Shown here: piece by piece, positions 21,872 through 28,367 of the stretch | How positions within the stretch are numbered: position 1 is the first letter of the stretch | How the letters are laid out: every line of letters starts with the position of its first letter | IMG/VR virus record: IMGVR_UViG_3300032304_001182 | Span: 1-29,466 of that record | From: a virus | Length of the DNA: 29,466 nt | Reading direction: 5' to 3' (one strand) | The notes under the pieces: generated by a model | What the model saw: the letters and a program-made list of their open reading frames with translations, nothing else | Databases searched by the model: none | What the model was told of the DNA's origin: nothing | Program-made: the position numbers and the translations under genes

Positions 21872-23124
21872 AGCTCTCCACCCTTAAAAAGAAGATGCGG
21901 GAGCACCTCTACATGGAGGACGAAGACATCATTGACGTGATCATGGCGGCGACCATAACCAACGTTATGCAGCTAGGACAGCCGGTGTGGCTTGTGATTA
22001 TCGGCGCACCGTCCTCCGGCAAGACACAATACATTGCCCCGCTTGAATTCTCACAACCTGCCGGCAAGAAGATAATCCATGAGATAACGGACATCACCCC
22101 GAACACGTTCCTGTCAGGCTCCCTAACGTCAAAGAAAGGCGACAATGCGTTTGAGCCTTCACTCCTAAAGCGTATCGGCGATCATGGCATCCTCTTGTTC
22201 CCAGACCTAACGGCGCTATTCTCTAAAGAGAGTCAAACGCTGCACGAGATCCTTGGACAGCTTCGCCACATATACGATGGCCACCTTACCAAGCTTACCG
22301 GGAATCAAGAGCCTATTAGCTGGAAAGGGAAGCTTGGGATTATCGGCGCATCAACCGCTTCCCTCTATCGGCACTTCGAGGACATTGCGGATATGGGTGA
22401 GCGCTTTATGTACTACCGCATGAAGCCATACGACGTTGACCGCGCCGTGGATAAGTCCCTATCCCGCACGCTCTATGGCCAAGCGCTGGACGAGCACATT
22501 GGCGAGCTCTACAAGGAATACTTGTCCGACGTCATGGCTGCAAACGACACTGACAACCCACCAACCTTCACCGACGAGGACAATAAGAAGATTAAAGAGA
22601 TGGCAAAGCTGGCGTCCGTGATCCGTACACCAGTCCACACTAACGAGCGCTCAAACGAGGTGGACCGTATCCCGGAGCCGGAGATGCCAATGCGTACCGC
22701 ACTTCAGCTCCGAGGCCTTGCGCTTGGCATGTGCGTCATGAACATGAATGAGAACGGCTCATCAACCCTCACTGAAAAGAACATCCGGGCCCTGGAATGG
22801 TGCGCCTTCTCACTGGCTAATGACGAGCGCCGTAAGACACTACAGGCTCTCGCCGAGTATCCGGCCGGATGCACCGCGTCAGCCATTGCCATGAGCTTGG
22901 GACTACCAACAACACCGACAGCAAACTACTTGCAACAGCTTGCAGCGCTTCGGGTGTGCAGTAGGCTCAAGGTGGACGGCTCAAACGCAGACCTGTGGAT
23001 AATGCAGGATGAGAGCATGCGAGACATTATACTTAGGCTATCAGGCACAGAGAGGCAAGACGGGATACTCACCACTGACGAGGAGGACGAGCTCGACGAC
23101 TTTGGAGATCCGCTAAACAGATAA
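21868..23124 (+). CDS. AAA+ replicative helicase-like ATPase with C-terminal winged helix (418 aa)
   Basis: Walker A GAPSSGKT at 46-53, Walker B-like GILLFPDLT at 107-115 (D113; no Glu directly after it), sensor-1-like GIIGASTA at 157-164, and a likely arginine finger around R179/R184 (GERFMYYRM). The C-terminal part (about 335-390) contains AGCTASAIAMSLGLPTTPTA and reads like a winged-helix DNA-binding domain. AAA+ core plus winged helix recalls MCM-like or other phage replicative ATPases rather than the RecA-like DnaB. Translational coupling to the primase supports a primase-helicase pair acting at the fork. The acidic tail DEEDELDDFGD may bind partners. Confidence 0.75.
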   Translation: MKLSTLKKKMREHLYMEDEDIIDVIMAATITNVMQLGQPVWLVIIGAPSSGKTQYIAPLEFSQPAGKKIIHEITDITPNTFLSGSLTSKKGDNAFEPSLLKRIGDHGILLFPDLTALFSKESQTLHEILGQLRHIYDGHLTKLTGNQEPISWKGKLGIIGASTASLYRHFEDIADMGERFMYYRMKPYDVDRAVDKSLSRTLYGQALDEHIGELYKEYLSDVMAANDTDNPPTFTDEDNKKIKEMAKLASVIRTPVHTNERSNEVDRIPEPEMPMRTALQLRGLALGMCVMNMNENGSSTLTEKNIRALEWCAFSLANDERRKTLQALAEYPAGCTASAIAMSLGLPTTPTANYLQQLAALRVCSRLKVDGSNADLWIMQDESMRDIILRLSGTERQDGILTTDEEDELDDFGDPLNR

Positions 23125-23128
23125 CACA

Positions 23129-23722
23129 ATGCACACCCCCGAACAATATGCCGAGTGGCTCCGTCGCCCGTACTCCTGGAGCCAGCATTCCAGTTGGCAA
23201 TTCGACAAGAACCAGTGGTACGAGCGGTATCTGCTTGGCTCTAAGTTCGTATCCACCCCCGCGCTCGACTTCGGCAAAAGATTCGCCGATTCCATAGAGT
23301 GGGGGCAACCAATGGCACCGGTTATTATCTATCCGGTAGTCGAGTACGGTATCAACACCACACTTGAAAAGCTAGATCTTACCGGCTACATGGACTCGTG
23401 GTGCCCCGACTCACTCCGACTGGCAGAGTACAAAACGGGCGTTAAGGCATGGGACCAAAAGCGTGTTGACACACATGGACAGCTTACGTTCTATGCACTG
23501 CTGCACTACCTTCACTCACAAATTAAACCGGAGGACATCAGCATGGTGTTGCAATGGCTTCCAACAATCACGCGCCCGGACTTCACCTTTGGCTTCCCGG
23601 ACCCAGCAGAAATCCACACGTTTGCCACCAGCCGCACGATGCTCGATATTCTCAAGCTCTCGCAGGAAATACTGAAGACTCGTAAGGATATGGAGGAGTA
23701 CATTACCAAACGTAGCAACTAA
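23129..23722 (+). CDS. RecB/Cas4-like PD-(D/E)XK nuclease (197 aa)
   Basis: The N-terminal segment (WSQHSSWQFDKNQWYERYLL) is the usual opening of this family. The catalytic set is D89 (LTGYMDSW), E100-x-K102 (LAEYKTG), then the HGQLTFYALL helix with Q118 and Y122. The usual four-Cys iron-sulphur cluster of Cas4 is not seen. It probably processes DNA ends for phage recombination or replication. It starts 4 nt after the helicase. Confidence 0.82.
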   Translation: MHTPEQYAEWLRRPYSWSQHSSWQFDKNQWYERYLLGSKFVSTPALDFGKRFADSIEWGQPMAPVIIYPVVEYGINTTLEKLDLTGYMDSWCPDSLRLAEYKTGVKAWDQKRVDTHGQLTFYALLHYLHSQIKPEDISMVLQWLPTITRPDFTFGFPDPAEIHTFATSRTMLDILKLSQEILKTRKDMEEYITKRSN

Positions 23723-23725
23723 CAT

Positions 23726-23824
23726 ATGAATAAAGCACAAACAAAATCAATTAAAGAGTCTCGTGAGCGAGCTACGCTCGCGATGGCTGAAGCAGTTATT
23801 AGGCTATCCCCACTATCCCCATAG
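23726..23824 (+). CDS. Micro-ORF (32 aa), uncertain
   Basis: MNKAQTKSIKESRERATLAM and onward, a basic helical peptide, 3 nt after the nuclease stop. A GCGAGC/GCTCGC hairpin with loop TAC lies inside (23767-23781). No Shine-Dalgarno. It may be real by position or may be a spacer. Confidence 0.4.
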   Translation: MNKAQTKSIKESRERATLAMAEAVIRLSPLSP

Positions 23825-23891
23825 ACACCCACCCCTGCCCCTAGTATCCTATATACGTAGACATTACCTACAACACTAACCACACAACACT

Positions 23892-24419
23892 ATGCTCGAC
23901 GTATCAACATTCCTACCGAAGGATTACGAGATCAAGGAGTCTGGTTCAGACTTCTACAAGTTCGAGGACGGAGACAACAAGTTCCGTGTACTTACCCCAG
24001 CTCACATTGGCCTTGAAGGCTGGAAGGACAGTAAGCCATTCCGTCGCTCTGGTAAGGGCGCAACCATTACCCCGGACGAGGTAGACATGGACTACAAGTT
24101 CGCAGCTGAAGGTAAGCCGAAGATCAGCGAGTTCTGGGCGTTCTACGTGTACTCACACCGTGACGAGAAGGTTATGATCCTTTCTATTACGCAGCAAAGC
24201 ATCAAGAAAGGCATCATGGCATTCGCGCAAGACGAGGAGTGGGGCAACCCAGAGGCATACGACCTCACCGTTACCCGCTCAGACAACAACGGCAAAGTGA
24301 CGTACTCCGTAAAGCCATCCCCTGCAAAGCCACTAGCTAAGGCAGCACAGGCAACCGTTGACGCGGTGTCAGGCAAGTTTGACATCGTGAAGGCACTCAA
24401 CATCGAGGAGGTAGCGTAA
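23892..24419 (+). CDS. Putative ssDNA-binding / replication accessory protein (175 aa)
   Basis: Opening: LPKDYEIKESGSDFYKFEDG, then NKFRVLTPAHIGLEGWKD and FRRSGKGATITPDEVDMDYK. The next part, PKISEFWAFYVYSHRDEKVM with ILSITQQSIKKGIMAF, is an aromatic-rich strand pattern compatible with an OB-like fold. Genes of this type are commonly found in phage replication modules next to nucleases and helicases, and are often annotated as ssDNA-binding. The assignment rests on this context and on aromatic/basic strands. The Ala-rich C-terminus (AKPLAKAAQATVDAVSGKFD) may be a flexible tail. Confidence 0.55.
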   Translation: MLDVSTFLPKDYEIKESGSDFYKFEDGDNKFRVLTPAHIGLEGWKDSKPFRRSGKGATITPDEVDMDYKFAAEGKPKISEFWAFYVYSHRDEKVMILSITQQSIKKGIMAFAQDEEWGNPEAYDLTVTRSDNNGKVTYSVKPSPAKPLAKAAQATVDAVSGKFDIVKALNIEEVA

Positions 24420-24432
24420 GTCACGCCCTGTC

Positions 24433-24484
24433 CCGCCAGTGGAGTTATACAGTGCCCGCTGATAACCCACGTATCCACTGGCGG
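24433..24484 (+). promoter_or_regulatory. Structured RNA element in the helicase 5' leader
   Basis: CCGCCAGTGGA (24433-24443) is perfectly complementary to TCCACTGGCGG (24474-24484). Inside the 30-nt loop a second stem forms: GTTAT(A)CAG (44-52) with CTGATAAC (59-66) around TGCCCG, leaving CCACGTA single-stranded. It ends 11 nt before the SF2 helicase ATG. It probably controls translation or mRNA stability. Confidence 0.55.
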
Positions 24485-24495
24485 ATACAGATACC

Positions 24496-25641
24496 ATGAC
24501 AGCACTCTACACCCACCAGCAAGCAATACTAGACGAAAACCCGCCACGAGCGATCCTAAACTGGGAGATGCGCACTGGCAAAAGTTTGCCTGCCGCTCTA
24601 TGGATAGACCTACCTTCCCAGGCTGGGAATACCTACATCATCACCAAGAAGAGCAATAAGAAGTCCTGGGAGGCGTTTAATACCAAAGCTACGGTATTGA
24701 CTAAGGAAGAGTTCAAAAAACGCGTAGGGAGCATTGTAGGCCCCACAGCCATCGTTGTAGACGAGCTTCACCACTTCGGATCAGGGCTTTTTACTAAATC
24801 CAAAAAGCGTTCAGCACTAGCGGTGGCACTCTACACCTTGCTTCGCAAGTACCCCGAATGCCACTTCCTAGGTCTTACCGGAAGTCCGGTACGCAATAGT
24901 CCGTGGTCTTTCCACACATTACTGTGCTACCTGGGCGTCTTCATTGACCCAAAAGAATGGCGAAAAGAGTTTTTTGACCTGAAATACCCAAGCGACTTGG
25001 CATACCTCGTGCGCCCGTCGTGGATCCCAAAACCTAACTGGAGGGAAGGAGTAGACAAATATGTACGAAAATACACAAATGTTGTGGCTCTAAGCGATGT
25101 GGTCGACGTGCTCCCGCCGGTAACGTCACGAGTCATAAACATTAAACAGAAGCCATACAAGAAGCCAGCAGACGAAATAGTCACGTGGGTGCACGAGCAC
25201 AAACACGAGCAACAGGGCAAGGTGAAAGAAATACTAGAGCTTGGTTATAAGAAAATGATTCTTGTATGTAAGTACACTTCACAGATAGATGAGGTAGCTG
25301 CTGAGCTTCAAGCTATAGGCGACAGACCTGTATATGTGCTAGATGGGCGTACTAAAGACCAGCAGGGCACCATAGAGGCTGCTCAGGAAGCGCAGGAATG
25401 CTATTTAATAACACAGAGCGCCATGTGCGAGGGCTGGGACGGCTGGAATTTTGGAGCTATGGTATTTTGCTCTATGTCTCACACGTATGTAGAAAACATC
25501 CAAATGCACGGACGCCAGCGCCACCCTAAGTACCTACGAGACATAGAAATAATCTATTTAATTGGTGGCCGGTGGGACCAAAAAATCCTAGACGCATACA
25601 ATAAGGCTGAGAATTTTAACCCACACTCCCATGCAACGTAG
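24496..25641 (+). CDS. SF2 DNA helicase / ATPase (381 aa)
   Basis: Motif I WEMRTGKS at 23-30, motif II DELH at 89-92, motif III TGSP at 128-131, motif V-like CEGWDGWNFG at 311-320 and motif VI QMHGRQRHP at 336-344. All are in the order of a superfamily-2 helicase. It is short for the family and has no extra domain. It probably acts in replication, recombination or branch migration with the nuclease genes on either side. The start has no Shine-Dalgarno and lies directly after the leader hairpin. Confidence 0.87.
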   Translation: MTALYTHQQAILDENPPRAILNWEMRTGKSLPAALWIDLPSQAGNTYIITKKSNKKSWEAFNTKATVLTKEEFKKRVGSIVGPTAIVVDELHHFGSGLFTKSKKRSALAVALYTLLRKYPECHFLGLTGSPVRNSPWSFHTLLCYLGVFIDPKEWRKEFFDLKYPSDLAYLVRPSWIPKPNWREGVDKYVRKYTNVVALSDVVDVLPPVTSRVINIKQKPYKKPADEIVTWVHEHKHEQQGKVKEILELGYKKMILVCKYTSQIDEVAAELQAIGDRPVYVLDGRTKDQQGTIEAAQEAQECYLITQSAMCEGWDGWNFGAMVFCSMSHTYVENIQMHGRQRHPKYLRDIEIIYLIGGRWDQKILDAYNKAENFNPHSHAT

Positions 25642-26047
25642 TAATCTTCCTGAACTTCCTCGCCAACATAATGCCAAAGAAGCAGATTTTGGGATCTTGT
25701 TCCGTAGGTGGTGGGAGAAGCATCCGCTTGCAGGGGAGATCGAACTGAAAGATACAAAAGGGAAGGATTCTTTACCTTTTAAGGCGTTTGAGCACGACCA
25801 AGAGGTGATCGCTCGCATAGCAACGGAAGGGAAGGGGGTACTTGTGCGACGTACCGTAGGCACAGCCGGTGGGGCGGATTACTCGGGTCTTACCCGAGAT
25901 ATCCCGTACTGGATCGCTATTAAGTATCCCCACGGATTCGAAGTGATAGCTATCGGTGCTTTCTTATTGGAAAAAAAGCGCAGCACACGGAAATCTCTTA
26001 CTAGTGACAGAGCTCGAGAAATATCTACAATAAGTGTAAAGATATGA
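25631..26047 (+). CDS. Holliday-junction resolvase-like PD-(D/E)XK nuclease (138 aa)
   Basis: E17 in NAKEADFGILFRRWW and the E38-x-K40 pair in IELKDTKGKDSLPFKAFEHD give the core of a small PD-(D/E)XK nuclease. The following HDQEVIARI helix and a hydrophobic strand (IPYWIAIKY) complete the usual layout of phage resolvase-like proteins. It overlaps the helicase end by 11 nt. It likely resolves junctions or branched DNA before packaging; substrate not shown. Confidence 0.72.
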   Translation: MQRSNLPELPRQHNAKEADFGILFRRWWEKHPLAGEIELKDTKGKDSLPFKAFEHDQEVIARIATEGKGVLVRRTVGTAGGADYSGLTRDIPYWIAIKYPHGFEVIAIGAFLLEKKRSTRKSLTSDRAREISTISVKI

Positions 26048-26280
26048 TCTGCCCTACTTGTAAGATTGACTTCACAGAAAACTGGTGGCATGCACACGTG
26101 CTTAAGTGCACAAACAACCCTGATTTCAAAAAGCCAGCACAACAATCACTCCGTATTCGTATCGGCCTTCGGCCTACCAATAAGAAGCTCCTCCCAAAGC
26201 GCGCGAAGCGTCTGGACGTCACCAAGCGCAGTGTGGGGCGCGCCCCCACCTACAACGTTAAGATTGAGCCAATACCGTAG
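26044..26280 (+). CDS. Small zinc-finger protein (78 aa), antisense to the exonuclease end
   Basis: MICPTCKIDFTENWWHAHVL contains a CxxC and HxH, and KCTNNP supplies a further Cys, giving a plausible zinc finger in residues 1-30. The rest is basic (RIRIGLRPTNKKLLPKRAKR). The ATGA overlap with the resolvase stop (26044-26047) supports translation. Its last 135 nt lie antisense to the DnaQ-like gene, so the C-terminal half may be constrained by the other strand. Confidence 0.6.
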   Translation: MICPTCKIDFTENWWHAHVLKCTNNPDFKKPAQQSLRIRIGLRPTNKKLLPKRAKRLDVTKRSVGRAPTYNVKIEPIP

Positions 26281-26661
26281 GTACTGAAGCCTATGCTTTG
26301 GAGCTTCTGGCCATTTGAGTCGTGCCATCTCCTTAGTATCCATGCGCTGGTCTACCTTTATGCCTTCGTTTTTCAGTACTAAAATATCGAAGTCTACGTT
26401 GTGAGCAATTACAATGCTGTTCTCGATCAGCTCCTTGATCTCCTCGTATTCAGGCAGCTCCTGGAATAGGGGCAACCACTCCACGTCTTCGTTTGTAATG
26501 CCATGAATGACCATAGCCTCGATTTCTATAAGCTTTGTTGGCTTGCAGCGGATTACCACCGGCGCCTCGTGCCCTTCTTGCCAGTAGCACAGCTCTACCA
26601 CCCGAGGATCTTTCAACCCGGTCGTCTCGGTATCTAGCCATAGGAATGGTCGGATGATCAT
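26146..26661 (-). CDS. DnaQ-like 3'-5' exonuclease (DEDDh, 171 aa)
   Basis: Motif ExoI LDTETTG with D10 and E12; ExoII AHNVDFD with D92; ExoIII HTALGD with H143 and D148. This is the complete DEDDh set. It may proofread or trim ends, or degrade host nucleic acid. It is encoded on the minus strand, convergent with the replication operon, and its C-terminal 44 codons, including the ExoIII motif, overlap the 78-aa gene. There is a 5-nt spacing to the preceding 125-aa gene. Confidence 0.87.
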   Translation of the reverse strand: MIIRPFLWLDTETTGLKDPRVVELCYWQEGHEAPVVIRCKPTKLIEIEAMVIHGITNEDVEWLPLFQELPEYEEIKELIENSIVIAHNVDFDILVLKNEGIKVDQRMDTKEMARLKWPEAPKHRLQYLRYWLNLNVVGGGAPHTALGDVQTLRALWEELLIGRPKADTNTE

Positions 26662-26666
26662 GTTGT

Positions 26667-27044
26667 TTATTTCTTATTCAGTGCTAGCCACAACCTTGCT
26701 ACAGCTTCTTCTGGGGTTGGGCCTTCCTGAGCGTCATAAAAAGTATCGTCAATACATTTGCCAGAGACATACTCTTCCTCCCCGTACATCGTAGCGTACC
26801 ATCCGTTTTCTTCCCACAAGATTATCTTCTTTCCACCACACGCCTCAATAAGCTCACTGAGACTTGGAGCCAGTATGTGCTCGTTTTTGTCTAGACTAAA
26901 CCATTCCTCGGCACCAAGGCTTTCGTCCCTATAATATATATCCCAACCAGCTCGCCCATGTTCGTCCTTTGACCACCAAAAGTCTCCTTCCTGCGGAAAC
27001 CCCGCCTCCTTCAACTCAACTGCTAACTCGTAAGGTATGTTCAT
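26667..27044 (-). CDS. Conserved phage protein of unknown function (125 aa)
   Basis: Opening: YELAVELKEAGFPQEGDFWW. Middle: HILAPSLSELIEACGGKKII with an aromatic-rich stretch before it. C-terminus: EGPTPEEAVARLWLALNKK. The last phrase and the LSELIEACG segment are marks of a widespread small phage protein that is usually annotated without function. It lies in a minus-strand operon with the exonuclease and a membrane microprotein. Confidence 0.75.
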   Translation of the reverse strand: MNIPYELAVELKEAGFPQEGDFWWSKDEHGRAGWDIYYRDESLGAEEWFSLDKNEHILAPSLSELIEACGGKKIILWEENGWYATMYGEEEYVSGKCIDDTFYDAQEGPTPEEAVARLWLALNKK

Positions 27045-27060
27045 GGCTTATTTGTTGGGG

Positions 27061-27132
27061 TTATTTGCTTAACAATACTCCAACAAGAAACGCGACTATA
27101 CAGATTAAGATGAACGCTTGTGTTTCTGTCAT
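27061..27132 (-). CDS. Single-pass membrane microprotein (23 aa)
   Basis: MTETQAFILICIVAFLVGVL, then LSK: a four-residue polar start, one 17-residue hydrophobic helix and a Lys at the end. It stops 16 nt before the next gene's start. Similar tiny membrane proteins occur in many phages and can be involved in lysis or host membrane effects. No Shine-Dalgarno. Confidence 0.55.
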   Translation of the reverse strand: MTETQAFILICIVAFLVGVLLSK

Positions 27133-27162
27133 AGTATCGGGTCATTGAGGGTTAGTAATCAT

Positions 27163-27351
27163 TGTTTACATGCACGGCTCTACGGGCTTTCAGCTTTTTC
27201 AATAATCCTTAGGTATTTAGCCGTTCGGTTATTGGCCTAGGTCGGCCGAGACAGGGTCGGGACCCTACCCGTAGAGCACTACACACAAACAGTATTCCAG
27301 TGCTCACGGGGAACCGCTGAGGCTCTCCAGCCTCGGGGTGATTTTTATTTT
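27163..27351 (+). ncRNA. Candidate structured RNA, copy A
   Basis: No gene covers this stretch. GCTCTACGGG (27177-27186) pairs perfectly with CCCGTAGAGC (27268-27277), closing an 81-nt domain. Inside it are CAATAATC/GGTTATTG (27200-27207 with 27227-27234), GGCC/GGCC (27234-27247) and GGGT/ACCC (27254-27265) stems. A CCTTAGG (27207-27213) could also pair with CCTAGG (27236-27241). It ends with an intrinsic terminator at 27317-27351. The orientation is judged from that terminator. No clear promoter was found, so it is not proven to be transcribed alone. Confidence 0.55.
27317..27351 (+). terminator. Intrinsic terminator at the end of RNA copy A
   Basis: CTGAGGCT (27317-27324) pairs with AGCCTCGG (27329-27336) around CTCC (one G-U pair), followed by TTTTTATTTT (27342-27351). 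No plus-strand gene lies upstream in this gap, so the terminated transcript is probably a separate RNA or long readthrough. Confidence 0.7.
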
Positions 27352-27379
27352 AATGTCGGGGTCTCTTACCCGATGCTAG

Positions 27380-27495
27380 TGTTTACCGCTCTACACGGCT
27401 TTCCCCCGAAAACACTTGAATACTTCTCTTGGAGAGGGGCGGGGAGGTCTCTGAAGCATTCGGCTAGTGCCCTACGCGCGTGTCTCTTCCAGCCT
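27380..27495 (+). repeat. Diverged second copy (B) of the RNA-like element
   Basis: The words TGTTTAC, GCTCTAC, GGCTTTC, CCCTAC and CTCT(T)CCAGCCT appear in the same order as in copy A. Copy B has its own hairpin: CACT-T-GAATACTTC (27413-27426) with GAAGCATTC-GGCT-AGTG (27453-27469), in the place of the copy A CAATAATC stem. It lacks the GGCC and GGGT stems and the terminator. Confidence 0.5.
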
Positions 27496-27870
27496 ATGTA
27501 CAGCTTCTACTCCCCCGTCCTCCTCCTAAAGAAATGTTTTGTAATGGGGTGCTTTGCGGTGCGAACGCTGTATCTTGGCCTACCTCCATTTTAAGTCTAA
27601 ATCCGCCAGACTTCTGCGCAGTATGGAGTTAACCGTGCGGAAAAGTACGATTGCAAGAATCCAGACACTCACACCACAAAACATCCCATTACTTCTCTTT
27701 CTATGTGTGAAGTGCAGGAGGGGTGAGGCGCGTATAACTTCCTTTCGGAGAGCAGATGTGTCACACCTGGTTCTCACCTTCCCCCTCCTATTCTCCACGT
27801 TTTTACAAAGTTCTGCTTCTTGTAGTAGAGTAGCGTGTTTATTTTCTCTGCAACACGTTATCCCCACCTT
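27496..27870. other. Non-coding stretch with one long inverted repeat
   Basis: No convincing gene is seen. Frames on both strands run through but lack family features, start sites and neighbours. AGGAGGGG-TGAG (27716-27727) can pair with CTCA-ccttc-CCCCTCCT (27773-27789), enclosing a smaller TTCC/GGAG hairpin. The rest is C/T-rich on the plus strand and shows nothing I can name. Confidence 0.4.
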
Positions 27871-27872
27871 CA

Positions 27873-27910
27873 TTGTTCAGGGTCTAAAGATACTATATAC
27901 TGATATAGTA
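27873..27910 (+). promoter_or_regulatory. Promoter with overlapping palindromic operator
   Basis: TTGTTC (27873-27878), 17 nt, TATACT (27896-27901), start point near 27908. A perfect palindrome TACTATAT-ACTG-ATATAGTA (27891-27910) covers the -10 and start site, which is a typical place for repressor binding. It precedes the gene at 27930. Confidence 0.6.
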
Positions 27911-27929
27911 CAAATTACCACACAGCATT

Positions 27930-28097
27930 ATGAAGACACTATCAGTTACGTTCGATACCGTCACCCATACCGTTCCACTCGATCGGCATGTTGCGTGTGA
28001 CTTCTGTCGGGACACCAGGGAAGTAGCACACATCGAAACAGACGACACCGGAAGCTATCACGCCGGGTCAGATGCGTGCCCTAACTGCACACTATGA
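27930..28097 (+). CDS. Small zinc-ribbon protein (55 aa)
   Basis: C23-x2-C26 (ACDFCRD) and C50-x2-C53 (ACPNCTL) make a four-Cys zinc-ribbon pattern, and several His lie between. First gene behind the operator-controlled promoter, with an ATGA overlap into the next gene. Longer frames over the same DNA lack this pattern. It may be a transcription-related or host-modifying small protein. Confidence 0.7.
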   Translation: MKTLSVTFDTVTHTVPLDRHVACDFCRDTREVAHIETDDTGSYHAGSDACPNCTL

Positions 28098-28198
28098 CGT
28101 GCCTTATCATTGCGCTTGCAGCGCTAACGATCTACATGCTCTACCGCGCTCCGCGCCCGGCCACAAGCTTGTTCGATTACCATGATCCACGCATCTAG
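28094..28198 (+). CDS. Small membrane protein (34 aa)
   Basis: MTCLIIALAALTIYMLYRAP is a single hydrophobic helix with basic residues after it, followed by a polar tail ending YHDPRI. ATGA overlap with the previous stop supports it. Function unknown. Confidence 0.55.
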   Translation: MTCLIIALAALTIYMLYRAPRPATSLFDYHDPRI

Positions 28199-28217
28199 CA
28201 CCTAACTAATACTCTGT

Positions 28218-28367
28218 ATGGCAATTGTAATCACATTAGTTCTTTTGGCAGCGTTTGGTCTTTGGGGCTCAAGAGAGACGAGGTTTACTGACCCAGCAAC
28301 GCCAGCAACAACAATGTATATCGTAAGTATGGTTGGTTTATTGGTAGTAGTTGCTAATGGAATATGA
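28218..28367 (+). CDS. Small two-helix membrane protein (49 aa)
   Basis: Hydrophobic helix MAIVITLVLLAAFGLWG, a polar loop GSRETRFTDPATPA, and a second helix MYIVSMVGLLVVVANG. Ends with an ATGA overlap to the next gene. A small holin- or membrane-stress-like role is conceivable, but it lies outside the late arm; unknown. Confidence 0.6.
   Translation: MAIVITLVLLAAFGLWGSRETRFTDPATPATTMYIVSMVGLLVVVANGI

Noticed and set aside
27133-27360. tRNA or CRISPR array in the gene-free region
   Set aside because: No TTCGANNC T-loop with a matching acceptor stem and no regularly spaced direct repeats were found; the related words are in two copies only.
27580-27873. A 97-aa minus-strand frame in the same region
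   Set aside because: No neighbour coupling, no motif, random-looking composition, and it lies antisense to the inverted repeat.
27554-28000. A 148-aa plus-strand frame in the gene-free region
   Set aside because: It runs through the operator and into the zinc-ribbon gene at 27930 in another frame, has no family features, and its composition (Ser, Arg, Cys, Leu) is that of a chance frame.
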